A DNA stretch of 64,000 nucleotides from Thermoplasmata archaeon (GTDB lineage Archaea > Thermoplasmatota > Thermoplasmata > Thermoplasmatales > Thermoplasmataceae). The stretch spans positions 1-64,000 of the forward strand of contig JAKADM010000003.1 of assembly GCA_021820525.1 (NCBI GenBank), given 5' to 3'. Position numbers and translations under genes: made by a program. Shown piece by piece: positions 17,853 to 26,754 of the stretch (its first letter is position 1; the number at the start of each line of letters is the position of its first letter). The notes under the pieces are model-generated. The model had not been told where the DNA came from. It did not search any database and worked only from the letters and a program-made list of their open reading frames with translations.

Positions 17853-18148
17853 TGACAGCCTTTCGTTGATTCCCTGTATCTCATCAAGCTGTTCCTGAGT
17901 TAAAACTATCTTAAGCCTCTTTTTCAGTTTCTTCCATCTTGCCCTGTCAATATTTACATAGGGGCTGTCAGGTTTAATTGTGGAATTTATTGAATTCGTA
18001 ATTCCTAATATCTTTTGCGTTATTAAAACTTAAACTGTATTGATGAAATATACACTTCAAAGTTTATGTTATGAGAAGTTAGCAATTCAATTCTTCCATG
18101 AGAAGCAATTTTCCTTATTCAACCGTAAGCATATTTTGTTCATTTTTT
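17853..18148 (-). other. Upstream part of the coaA reading frame and divergent intergenic DNA
   Basis: From 17853 to about 17970 the minus strand stays open in the coaA frame and encodes residues matching the CoaA N-terminus. A TATA-like TTTTAATAA on the minus strand lies near 18018-18026, about 25-30 bp before candidate ATA/ATT start codons. From there to 18148 the DNA is AT-rich with no gene seen. Confidence 0.6.
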
Positions 18149-18284
18149 AAATAGGTAATATTAAAATATAAAAACAAAAGGATATATCATAATTAAAAAT
18201 GTTCAAGCTCCTGTTTTGAAATTATACAAATAGGTTATGCAGTAACCAAATAGGTTATATAGTGTCGTTTTTTATAACTTACCA
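18149..18284 (+). promoter_or_regulatory. dpp operon promoter with repeated operator-like sites
   Basis: Two exact copies of CAAATAGGTTAT (18227-18238 and 18246-18257) lie 19 bp apart, with a diverged copy (AAATAGGTAAT, 18149-18159) further upstream. Between them is the inverted repeat GGTTA-tgcag-TAACC (18233-18247). The second copy runs into the TATA-like ggttatatag, placed about 27 bp before the dppB ATG (18285). This arrangement suggests a regulator that blocks or recruits the basal factors. Confidence 0.55.
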
Positions 18285-19358
18285 ATGGAGCTTCGATACT
18301 ATATCATAAGAAGGCTATTGATATTAATACCAACACTATTTGGGTTGATATTGTTAACCTTCATTCTGCTCAGAGCAGTTCCAACACCGGATCTTATTAG
18401 CAGTTTTATATCTCAAAAAGCTACCCCTAAGGAGAAAGCAATAGAGACTGCACAGGCTATCTCATTCCTGGGATTAAATCAGCCTCTGCCTGTTCAGTTT
18501 TTCTACTACCTTAATGACATAATTCATGGGAACCTTGGTGTGATGTATACCAGCTTTTATACAGGTCCTGTAATGGGCGGAATTGAGAGATTTCTTCCAT
18601 ATACGCTTGAGCTTTCCATAGCAACAGTGATACTGTCCATAATTATCGCCATACCTCTTGGAACATACATAGGTGCCAGGCCAAACTCACCCTCGGATGC
18701 CATAGGAAGGATATTTTCACTGGGAATATATGCAATGCCTGTTTTCTGGCTCGCACTCCTTTCCCAGATAATTTTTGGTCACGATATAGGTATATTTGGA
18801 TCATATGGATTGCCCATATCTGGCGAGGGTTATCCAACAACAACAAAAGTTCCATGGATAGTAAACAATGTTTCTGAACCTACCCATATGCTGTTAGTGG
18901 ACGCTTTGCTACACGGGAACCTCGCCATAGCGTACAGTGCATTCATTCACATGATCCTTCCAGTCGGTGTTCTGACATTGAGCATACTTGCAGGATTATT
19001 GAGATTCATAAGGGCAGGAATGGTAGATACAGCCAATCAGGAATTTATCAAAACTGCAAGGGCCAAGGGAGTGCCTGAAAAACTTGTTTTGAGGAAACAC
19101 GTCAGGAAGAATGCTCTTCTGCCTTCCGTTACTGTTATAGGTTTATTAATGGCAGGTCTCCTTGGAGGAGTAGTTGTTATTGAGGATGTCTTTGATCTTA
19201 GGGGAATGGGAAGATTGACGCTGGCCACGATCACAGGATTGAATATACAGTTCTATGGTGTTGCAGGCACTGTATTATTTTTCGGCATAATCCTGATGTT
19301 AACAAATTTAATAGTGGATGTTGTCTATGCTTTCCTGGACCCAAGGATAAGGTATTGA
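18285..19358 (+). CDS. dppB: Peptide ABC transporter permease DppB/OppB
   Basis: A 357-residue inner-membrane permease of the Dpp/Opp family with six or so membrane spans. The N-terminus is typical (YIIRRLLILIPTLFGLILLTF), and the cytoplasmic EAA loop that couples to the ATPase is present near residue 250 (FIKTARAKGVPEKLVLRKHVRKN). It starts an operon of two permeases, two ATPases, a small membrane protein and a binding protein. The transcript is probably leaderless from the TATA at 18252-18260. Confidence 0.94.
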   Translation: MELRYYIIRRLLILIPTLFGLILLTFILLRAVPTPDLISSFISQKATPKEKAIETAQAISFLGLNQPLPVQFFYYLNDIIHGNLGVMYTSFYTGPVMGGIERFLPYTLELSIATVILSIIIAIPLGTYIGARPNSPSDAIGRIFSLGIYAMPVFWLALLSQIIFGHDIGIFGSYGLPISGEGYPTTTKVPWIVNNVSEPTHMLLVDALLHGNLAIAYSAFIHMILPVGVLTLSILAGLLRFIRAGMVDTANQEFIKTARAKGVPEKLVLRKHVRKNALLPSVTVIGLLMAGLLGGVVVIEDVFDLRGMGRLTLATITGLNIQFYGVAGTVLFFGIILMLTNLIVDVVYAFLDPRIRY

Positions 19359-19368
19359 GGTGAAATAA

Positions 19369-20364
19369 ATGCAGTCAACAATTAGTATATTTAAACGATC
19401 AGGTGTCCAGAAGAAAAGGAGGCCGAAGGTAGATGACTTTGTTTCCACAATGAGGCTTGTCTTAAAGAATAAGGTTTCCCTCACAGGTTTGATTATAACA
19501 TCAGTTTATTTTATTCTAGCACTGATGGATTATGTGTACCCTCAATATCTGGGAGCGGGTCCCGGGATAGTAACTTCTCTTACAAGATTTAATGGAGGAT
19601 ATCTGGGCCAGGGTTTTCCTGTTGGACCGACCCTGAACAAAGGTTGGTGGTTCTATCTGGGAACAACATATGCCAACATACCATTGTTCCCTGCCATACT
19701 TTCGGCTCTGTACATTGATCTTGGATACAGTCTTTTAATAGTGCTCAGCGGGGCCATCATAGGAATATTCATAGGTACAATCTCTGCCTACTATGGAGGA
19801 TTCTGGGATGAGCTGATGATGAGGATAACAGATATATTCTACAGTATACCATTCCTCATAATGGCCATAGCCTTTACAACAATTCTTGCATACAGTCTTG
19901 CAAAGGCCCATGCCCCAATTAACGGTTTCTCCCTGATAGCTTTGGCTCTCATAATCATATGGTGGCCAACCTATGCCAGGCTCACTAGGTCCATTACACT
20001 TTCCATAAAGTCATCAAGATTTATAGAGGCCGCAGTAGCTTCCGGATCATCAAAGATGAGGAATGTGATTACCCATATTATTCCAAATGTACTGTCACCA
20101 GTTTTTGTTCAGATTTCTCTTGATCTTGGTTCCATAGTTCTTATATTCGCAACAGTTGAATATTTGGGCCTTGGAAATGTTATTAGAGTTACACAGTATA
20201 CGCCTGAACTGGGTGAACTCATATCGGTAGGGCAGACTTACCTGCCTGTTGGAATATGGTGGCCAGTGTTTATACCTGGGCTTTTTTTGCTCATATTTAC
20301 AGTGGGTGTTAATATTCTTGGAGATGGTTTAAGAGATGTACTGGACCCGAAGATGAGGAGGTAA
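19369..20364 (+). CDS. dppC: Peptide ABC transporter permease DppC/OppC
   Basis: A 331-residue second permease of the peptide transporter. A cytoplasmic N-terminal tail (about 35 residues) precedes the first span (VSLTGLIITSVYFILAL). A long outside loop with GGYLGQGFPVGPT and then the permease core follow, with the EAA-type loop RFIEAAVASGSSKMRNVITHI. It starts 10 bp after dppB with a GAGGTGA site. It pairs with DppB to form the membrane pore. Confidence 0.93.
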   Translation: MQSTISIFKRSGVQKKRRPKVDDFVSTMRLVLKNKVSLTGLIITSVYFILALMDYVYPQYLGAGPGIVTSLTRFNGGYLGQGFPVGPTLNKGWWFYLGTTYANIPLFPAILSALYIDLGYSLLIVLSGAIIGIFIGTISAYYGGFWDELMMRITDIFYSIPFLIMAIAFTTILAYSLAKAHAPINGFSLIALALIIIWWPTYARLTRSITLSIKSSRFIEAAVASGSSKMRNVITHIIPNVLSPVFVQISLDLGSIVLIFATVEYLGLGNVIRVTQYTPELGELISVGQTYLPVGIWWPVFIPGLFLLIFTVGVNILGDGLRDVLDPKMRR

Positions 20365-20370
20365 GTTTAG

Positions 20371-21939
20371 ATGATTACTCAGGAAGAAAACAGGAGCAAT
20401 TTAAGAGATACAAAACCATACGTTGTTGTGAAGAACCTTGTAACTCAGTTCTTTACCTCCAAAGGTATTGTAAAGGCGCTGGACAAGGTAAGTTTTGAAA
20501 TATATCCGGGTGAAATATACGGTCTTGTGGGAGAAAGCGGATGCGGTAAAAGTGTGACATCAACATCCATAATGGATCTGATTCCAGACCCTCCGGGTAG
20601 AATAATTAGTGGAGAAATATACATAGATTCCTTCAACATCCTTTCAGACCTCAAGAGCCTTGCCAGAATAAACATAAAAAGTGAGACCGATGTAAGGATC
20701 AAACGAAACAAAAGGGCAAATAAGAGGCACAACGAAATAATGTCAAGAATAAGGGGAGATAAAATATCCATGATCTTCCAGGAGCCTTTCCTTGCCCTTA
20801 ATCCAACCATGAGAATTGGAGAGCAGATAATGGAGTCAATACTTCTCCACAACATATTGAGCATAAGCGAGGGCATAATCAGGAGGAATAACATAAGTCA
20901 GGTTGATCTGGATAAGTTTATTAAAAATTTGAACGGAGAGAAAGACACTCTCAAAAGAAAGAAAATAATAAACAATTTCGTATCTGAATATGGAATACCA
21001 GAATTCGAAGAAAGTATATCATCCTTGATTGAGAATTCAACAGACGACTCATATATTAAGACAGAAATTATAAACATGATTCAGGAAAATAAGAAAGACA
21101 TCGATCTGAAGTTCATCAATGAGGTTAAAGAATATTATACGCTGCAGGACCAGCTTTTTTCTCTTACACTTCAGGAAATCCAGGCAGAGAGGACAGGAGA
21201 AACGGCCCTGATGAATCAGAAACGGGAAGAGGTAAAAGCACTTAGAAAATACATTCTGAATAAATTTTTCATTTTGAGGATGAAACTCAGGTTTGCCGAG
21301 AAGCACTATATGACTCCTTTCAGAAAAGAGGCAAGGAGAAGGGCCATAGAACTTCTATCTCTGGTGAATATAGCAGGACCTGAGATAGTTGTAGATTCCT
21401 ATCCCCATGAGCTTTCTGGAGGAATGCAGCAGAGGGCAATGATTGCTATGGCCCTTGCCTCCAATCCGAAAATGCTTATTGCAGATGAACCCACAACAGC
21501 CCTTGATGTAACAACTCAGGCTCAGATACTGGAAATCATTAAGGATTTAAACCAGCTTATAGGAATGGGTGTTCTTTTCATTACCCACGATCTGGCGGTA
21601 ATTGCAGAAATGTGTGATAGGGTTGGTGTAATGTATGCCGGAAACCTGGTTGAAGAAACAACAACTACCGAGATATTTAATGATCCAAAACATCCTTACA
21701 CTGTGGGGTTGATGAACTCTGTTCCAAGAGCGGATAAGAAAAGGGAGAGGGAAATTAAACTGGATACTATTCCTGGAACAGTTCCAAATCTCATAACGCC
21801 TCCAAGCGGATGCAGATTCCATCCAAGATGCAAGTTTGCAATGGATATATGTTCCCTAAAGAAACCAAAGCTTGTGGAGATTTCCCCGCAGCACAAGGTG
21901 GCCTGTTTCCTGTATTCAGACGAGTCAGAGGTTGATTAA
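20371..21939 (+). CDS. dppD: Peptide ABC transporter ATPase DppD, with large insertion
   Basis: A 522-residue ATPase, against about 330 in typical DppD. Walker A GESGCGKS (54-61), Q-loop IFQEPF (135-140), signature LSGGMQQR (348-355), Walker B MLIADEP (368-374). About 150 extra, charged, coiled-coil-like residues (roughly 165-315) sit between the Q-loop and the signature. The C-terminal extension has four cysteines C481, C487, C494 and C512 (CRFHPRC...C...AC), the pattern that binds a [4Fe-4S] cluster in Dpp ATPases. It lies 6 bp after dppC and drives peptide import. Confidence 0.93.
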   Translation: MITQEENRSNLRDTKPYVVVKNLVTQFFTSKGIVKALDKVSFEIYPGEIYGLVGESGCGKSVTSTSIMDLIPDPPGRIISGEIYIDSFNILSDLKSLARINIKSETDVRIKRNKRANKRHNEIMSRIRGDKISMIFQEPFLALNPTMRIGEQIMESILLHNILSISEGIIRRNNISQVDLDKFIKNLNGEKDTLKRKKIINNFVSEYGIPEFEESISSLIENSTDDSYIKTEIINMIQENKKDIDLKFINEVKEYYTLQDQLFSLTLQEIQAERTGETALMNQKREEVKALRKYILNKFFILRMKLRFAEKHYMTPFRKEARRRAIELLSLVNIAGPEIVVDSYPHELSGGMQQRAMIAMALASNPKMLIADEPTTALDVTTQAQILEIIKDLNQLIGMGVLFITHDLAVIAEMCDRVGVMYAGNLVEETTTTEIFNDPKHPYTVGLMNSVPRADKKREREIKLDTIPGTVPNLITPPSGCRFHPRCKFAMDICSLKKPKLVEISPQHKVACFLYSDESEVD

Positions 21940-21940
21940 A

Positions 21941-23392
21941 ATGGAAAATGAAAAAACTTTGTTGTATGTTTCAAACGTTTCCAAGTTCTTCCAAATAACG
22001 GGAGGAGTAGGACGAAAAAGGAAATATGTAAGGGCAGTTGATTCTGTTTCATTCTCACTGAATGAAGGCGAGACACTTGGTGTTGTGGGTGAAACTGGTT
22101 GCGGCAAAACAACTCTGGGAAGAAGCATACTTCAGCTCATAAAGCCAACGAGCGGTGATGTATTTATCGATCTTCCCGATGATATTATGCGGGAAGTAAT
22201 GGAGATTGACAGAAGGCTTTCACTATTTTCAGAAGAGGATATGGAATCGGATGAATATATAGATCTGAAAGACAGATTTGAGGAAATAGCCCGCGAATAT
22301 TCACTCACAAGAATGAGTGGAAGAAAACTGAAGGAATACAGAAAACTGATGCAGCCTGTTTTCCAGGATCCGTTTTCTTCACTTGATCCAAGAAAACTCA
22401 TTAAGGATTCTATCGCAGAGCCCATGAAATTATTAACCGATATGAATCAAAATGAGATAATGGATAAGGAAATCAGCCTGATTTCTGAAATAGGGCTGAG
22501 CGAAGACCATCTTTACAGATTTCCCCACGAATTCAGCGGGGGGCAGAGGCAGAGGATAGGAATCGCCAGGGCCATATCCATAGAGCCAAAACTTCTTGTT
22601 CTGGATGAGCCGACCTCTGCGCTTGATGTTTCTGTTCAGGCCCAGATATTGAACATCCTGAAGGACCTTCAGAATTCAAGGGGAATATCCTATGTATTCA
22701 TAAGCCATCATCTGAGCGTCATAAGGATGATGGCAGATCGTGTTGCAGTTATGTATCTTGGAAAAATGGTCGAACTTGCTGAAACAGAGGAACTATTCAC
22801 AGATATGCTCCATCCATATACAAAGGCGCTTCTTTCGGCCATACCCATACCAGATCCATCCATAAAGAGGGAGAGGATAGTGCTTGAGGGTGAAATTCCA
22901 AGCCCTGCCAATCCGCCAAAGGGCTGCTATTTCCATCCAAGGTGCCCCGTGGCCATGAAAAATTGTGGATGGTCTCCAAGGGACCTCATAAATCCCATAA
23001 AAGAGATGCTGGACCCGTACAGAAATCAGGAGGCATCTTCCCTGCCCGAAATAGTTGAAATAGTTTCAGATGAGGAGGAAAACGTCATAGAGCTTGTATT
23101 CAAGGAGGGTCAGGAGTTTGACAGAGACACTGTTAAGGAGCAGATACATTCCATGGTTCTTAAAGAGGCATCCAAGAAGGGCGGTGTAAAATATTCCGCA
23201 ATAGAATCTCTTGAATATTCAGAGGAGGGGACACTCATAATATCCCTCATACAGTGGGACACCCCAAAAATGCGCGAACCAAGAAAGGGGCATATGGTTT
23301 CCTGTCTACTCTATGACTATAACTATTATGATGAAAGTAAAAGGGTAAATGAGGATGCCAGTAAATCAGCAAAAACCAAAATTAACTTCTAG
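21941..23392 (+). CDS. dppF: Peptide ABC transporter ATPase DppF, with split cysteine motif
   Basis: A 483-residue ATPase starting at the ATG at 21941, which lies right after the dppD stop. Walker A GETGCGKTT (50-58), signature SGGQRQR (199-205), Walker B LLVLDEP (218-224). As in DppD the C-terminus has an iron-sulfur-type motif, C329, C335 and C342, but the fourth cysteine (C455 in HMVSCLLYD) is separated from the third by about 112 residues instead of the usual ~17. The inserted segment (about 345-450) is acidic. There is also an insertion (80-130) before the Q-loop. It forms a heterodimer with DppD. Confidence 0.92.
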   Translation: MENEKTLLYVSNVSKFFQITGGVGRKRKYVRAVDSVSFSLNEGETLGVVGETGCGKTTLGRSILQLIKPTSGDVFIDLPDDIMREVMEIDRRLSLFSEEDMESDEYIDLKDRFEEIAREYSLTRMSGRKLKEYRKLMQPVFQDPFSSLDPRKLIKDSIAEPMKLLTDMNQNEIMDKEISLISEIGLSEDHLYRFPHEFSGGQRQRIGIARAISIEPKLLVLDEPTSALDVSVQAQILNILKDLQNSRGISYVFISHHLSVIRMMADRVAVMYLGKMVELAETEELFTDMLHPYTKALLSAIPIPDPSIKRERIVLEGEIPSPANPPKGCYFHPRCPVAMKNCGWSPRDLINPIKEMLDPYRNQEASSLPEIVEIVSDEEENVIELVFKEGQEFDRDTVKEQIHSMVLKEASKKGGVKYSAIESLEYSEEGTLIISLIQWDTPKMREPRKGHMVSCLLYDYNYYDESKRVNEDASKSAKTKINF

Positions 23393-23726
23393 AGATAAAA
23401 AAAGGGAGAATTCCCGATGGGCTCTTTCTGCAAAGGAGCTCAAAACCAGGGAAATCCTCATCTACATTTTTTCGGATTTTATAAGGTATGGATATTTCTT
23501 TCTGGTTCTTTTTTTCAATCTGGTTGTAGTATTGCTTCAGTCATACTATTCAAGTTCATTTCTTCAAAGGATGCTGACCTATGGATATCCCTATAATCTA
23601 TTTGGTGGATTATATGAGATTTATTTTATCTTTCTGATAGTTCCAGTCGAAATCTTACTCTTCTATTATGAAATAAAGCTTTATTTAACAAAAATTAGAA
23701 AGAAGATATATGGAGAAACTTTTTAG
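23349..23726 (+). CDS. Small two-span membrane protein in the dpp operon
   Basis: A 125-residue protein with a basic N-terminal region (about 1-45) and two membrane spans (YGYFFLVLFFNLVVVLL and EIYFIFLIVPVEILLFYY). The ATG at 23349 overlaps the end of dppF by 44 bp in another frame; a second ATG follows two codons later. I do not recognise the family. Its position between the ATPases and the binding protein suggests an accessory part of the transporter. Confidence 0.7.
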   Translation: MRMPVNQQKPKLTSRDKKRENSRWALSAKELKTREILIYIFSDFIRYGYFFLVLFFNLVVVLLQSYYSSSFLQRMLTYGYPYNLFGGLYEIYFIFLIVPVEILLFYYEIKLYLTKIRKKIYGETF

Positions 23727-23792
23727 AATTAAAATTTACAAATACCTGCTAAATCGCAATGTTTTAAATTAATATATTCGGTTTGTAATTCG

Positions 23793-23837
23793 AAATATAT
23801 ATATAGTGATTTTCCACTACATCCTAAAATCAGGAGG
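23793..23837 (+). promoter_or_regulatory. Promoter and ribosome-binding site of the peptide-binding protein
   Basis: A strong TATA-like element (aaatatatatatag, 23793-23806) is followed by a short leader with AGGAGG (23832-23837) 6 nt before the ATG at 23844. The binding protein can thus be made in excess over the membrane parts. Confidence 0.6.
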
Positions 23838-23843
23838 AAAAAA

Positions 23844-26708
23844 ATGACAGAAAGCAATAATACTGGAGTTGCTCCACCTTCCTTCACGCCTCCAAAAGGC
23901 GCTGGAAAGGCAAGGTTGATAGCAATAATAGTAGCGGTAATAATTGTAGTATCGGTGGCTGGTTTTGCTGCCTATGAGCTGGTACCAAAACCTGCAGTAA
24001 AGGTTCTGAACTCATCAAATCAGGCCATATCCTATGAGGTAAATTTTAACACGCCTCTGAAATCGGTGTATTATAATTTTGGCGATTTGCAGTCAGGAAC
24101 AATAAGCACAAGTGGAATAACAAACGGTGTATACGCTGATTTGAGCAGTGGTCTTCTTTTCCTGAATCATACTTATAATCAGGGTGGCACCTTTATTCTT
24201 TCAGTGCAGCCAACATACTCCAACGGTACAGTTGGGCCTGTTTATGAGAAACAGGTTGTAACAGTTGCACCAAATCTTGTCAATACCATAGAATCAGCCG
24301 GACTCCTTGCAGTGAATACATCAGCATCCACAGGTCTCATATCATCTTTTCCAGGTAATAATGTATTCACGCCAGGCGCTAAGATTTCACTGGTTGCAGG
24401 ATATTTCACAGAACCTTCAAACACATCCTATCAGGTGTACAAGCAGGTTGTGACTCCTTACTTCAATGGCACAGCCCAGTCTTCAACCACATTCAATTAT
24501 GGATTTGTTAGCGGAACATATGTCCTGAACGCAACCAATGCAACAATGGTAATTAACGCACCTTCCCACCTCACATATATTACCGCTCAAATAGCAACAT
24601 ACACAGGCATTGTAAACACAACAACTGGTGCAGTGACGAACTCAACTGCCATATCTGCAGTCTACGATTATCTTGTAGTTCCCGCAGGTAAGGTTGCTCC
24701 TTTGCCAGTAGTAAGTACCTCAAAAGTCCACGGAACATACACAAATGCAGAACTTGAGACCGGAGGATTTAAAACTCTTGATCCTCAGATCGCATATGAT
24801 ACAGTCAGTGATGAAATTCTTGCAAACACCTATGAGCAGCTGACAACATACAACGGCTCAAGTGTGAGCGGATATTCACCCTATCTGGCTGCATTCCTGC
24901 CAACACCTGGACACGGCATAAACGTACACTATCATAACTACACTGTAAATGCAACAACAGCCAAGGGTGCAAGCGGCAATTTCCAGTACGCAGTCAATGT
25001 AACACCTGGTGAGAACTATACCTGGACCATAAGGGCAAACGCTACATTCCAGAATGGGGCACCTGTAACAGCATATGATGTATACTACTCTCTTGTGAGG
25101 GATCTTCTGTTTACATCAAATGCAAACAACCCAGGATGGATCATAGCCCAGTATCTGCTCCCAGGCAACTACTATGCATCCAACACCTATTACAACATAA
25201 CACAGAACCTAACATATAGCAATACAACAAATCAGGTGTTCATGCACTTCCAGAAGCCAATGGCTGAAGCTCTTGTTTACCAGATATTCTACACATCCGG
25301 AACATACATAACAAGTGCACAGTGGCTGATACAGCATGGAGCAGCAATAACCTTCACTCCGGCCGGTTTCAAGAACTACGAGGCACAGGGATATCCATCT
25401 GGATATAACACATATGTTCAGTTCCATGTTGATGCAAACGGACCATACATGATATATTCAGAATCCCAGTCTTCCAAGGTGGTACTTGAGGCAAACCCGA
25501 ACTTTACATCTCCAAACAAATGGGTTCTGTACCCATCCTACAAGTTTGTGGTCATTGAATATATAGCGGAACCATCAACAACCTATCTGGATCTTGAAAG
25601 CGGTGCAGCTCAGTCTGCAGGTATACCAACCTCATCATGGAATGAAGTACAGGGTTTGCAGAAGGCTGGCAAAGTTAACGTGGCTTCAGGTCCAACAATA
25701 ACCATATTCTGGTATAACTTCAACGCCAATGTCAACCTCAGCATGGCATCTTCAGCAACACCCGGAATAAACATGCCATTTGACATGTTTACATCCCTGC
25801 ATGCAAGGAGAGCCTTTGCATTTGCCTATGACCACAACTACTTCCTTAACCAGGATGTTGGAAACGCGCTGTTCAATACAACCTTCGCTTCCAATTACGC
25901 TGGAATGATACCCAACGGTATGATTGGCGGTGTACCCTATTCTCAGCTCAACAACAGTGCAAACCAGTCCTGGATAGGTCAGGATGGAGTGGGATTCAAC
26001 ATGGCACTTGCAGAGCAAAACTGGCACATATTCATAAAGAACTGGGACAACAATTCAAACATAATTGCAGATAAAATGCAGATCACATACAGTAACGGTG
26101 TGGATATGTACAATGGTTCTGCCCTTGACATACCCATATACATATTCTCAGCCGATCCAGTGGATCTTAACGGAGCAACAATGTGGGGTCAGGCACTTCA
26201 AAAGATAATACCGGGACTTAAGTTCCAGGTAATTCCAACGGCATTCCCCACACTGCTTGGAAACCAGGTTCAGGGTTCAAACCCAATGCCCATATATCTG
26301 CTTGGCTGGGCACCGGACTACCCATTCCCAACAGACTATCTCAACCCAATGGCAAACCCGCTTAACTCAACCACATATCCTGGACCAAACGATTTCACAC
26401 CATGGTGGTTCGGATACAATACATCCAACCCATACCACAATGTCACTGAAGCAATGATAATGGATCAGATGATATCAGACTACAAGAACGGAACGGCCCA
26501 GGTATCAACACAGAAGGCACTTGTCTGGTTCTGGAAGATGAATAGAGACCTCATAAACATGACATTCTATGTATACACTGAACAGGTCGATGCCTTCCTT
26601 GTGCTTTCAACATCAGTCAACTTTACTCAGGCAGAGGCATATGAAATGGGAACAGTCTGGTTTGGTGCCTACTTCCTTTACAACGACTTTGCACCGGCAT
26701 CATCTTAA
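23844..26708 (+). CDS. Peptide-binding protein of the dpp transporter (solute-binding family 5)
   Basis: A 954-residue membrane-anchored extracellular binding protein. A short cytoplasmic tail precedes the N-terminal anchor (LIAIIVAVIIVVSVAGFAAYEL, about residues 28-49). An extra N-terminal region of about 240 residues rich in Asn-x-Ser/Thr sites follows, then the family-5 core beginning near residue 300 (GGFKTLDPQIAYDT ... ILANTYEQL) and including YTWTIRANATFQNGAPVTAYDVYYS. It is much longer than the ~540-residue bacterial proteins. It delivers peptides to DppBC. Its own strong promoter and the T-tract after the stop suggest high expression. Confidence 0.93.
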   Translation: MTESNNTGVAPPSFTPPKGAGKARLIAIIVAVIIVVSVAGFAAYELVPKPAVKVLNSSNQAISYEVNFNTPLKSVYYNFGDLQSGTISTSGITNGVYADLSSGLLFLNHTYNQGGTFILSVQPTYSNGTVGPVYEKQVVTVAPNLVNTIESAGLLAVNTSASTGLISSFPGNNVFTPGAKISLVAGYFTEPSNTSYQVYKQVVTPYFNGTAQSSTTFNYGFVSGTYVLNATNATMVINAPSHLTYITAQIATYTGIVNTTTGAVTNSTAISAVYDYLVVPAGKVAPLPVVSTSKVHGTYTNAELETGGFKTLDPQIAYDTVSDEILANTYEQLTTYNGSSVSGYSPYLAAFLPTPGHGINVHYHNYTVNATTAKGASGNFQYAVNVTPGENYTWTIRANATFQNGAPVTAYDVYYSLVRDLLFTSNANNPGWIIAQYLLPGNYYASNTYYNITQNLTYSNTTNQVFMHFQKPMAEALVYQIFYTSGTYITSAQWLIQHGAAITFTPAGFKNYEAQGYPSGYNTYVQFHVDANGPYMIYSESQSSKVVLEANPNFTSPNKWVLYPSYKFVVIEYIAEPSTTYLDLESGAAQSAGIPTSSWNEVQGLQKAGKVNVASGPTITIFWYNFNANVNLSMASSATPGINMPFDMFTSLHARRAFAFAYDHNYFLNQDVGNALFNTTFASNYAGMIPNGMIGGVPYSQLNNSANQSWIGQDGVGFNMALAEQNWHIFIKNWDNNSNIIADKMQITYSNGVDMYNGSALDIPIYIFSADPVDLNGATMWGQALQKIIPGLKFQVIPTAFPTLLGNQVQGSNPMPIYLLGWAPDYPFPTDYLNPMANPLNSTTYPGPNDFTPWWFGYNTSNPYHNVTEAMIMDQMISDYKNGTAQVSTQKALVWFWKMNRDLINMTFYVYTEQVDAFLVLSTSVNFTQAEAYEMGTVWFGAYFLYNDFAPASS

Positions 26709-26714
26709 CCACAA

Positions 26715-26734
26715 CCATTTTTTAATTTTTTATA
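26715..26734 (+). terminator. T-tract terminator after the binding-protein gene
   Basis: The sequence just after the stop contains two close T runs (attttttaattttttata). Oligo-T tracts are the main intrinsic terminator of archaea. The next gene starts at 26755. Confidence 0.45.
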
Positions 26735-26754
26735 CTAATTTTTAATAACCTTTT

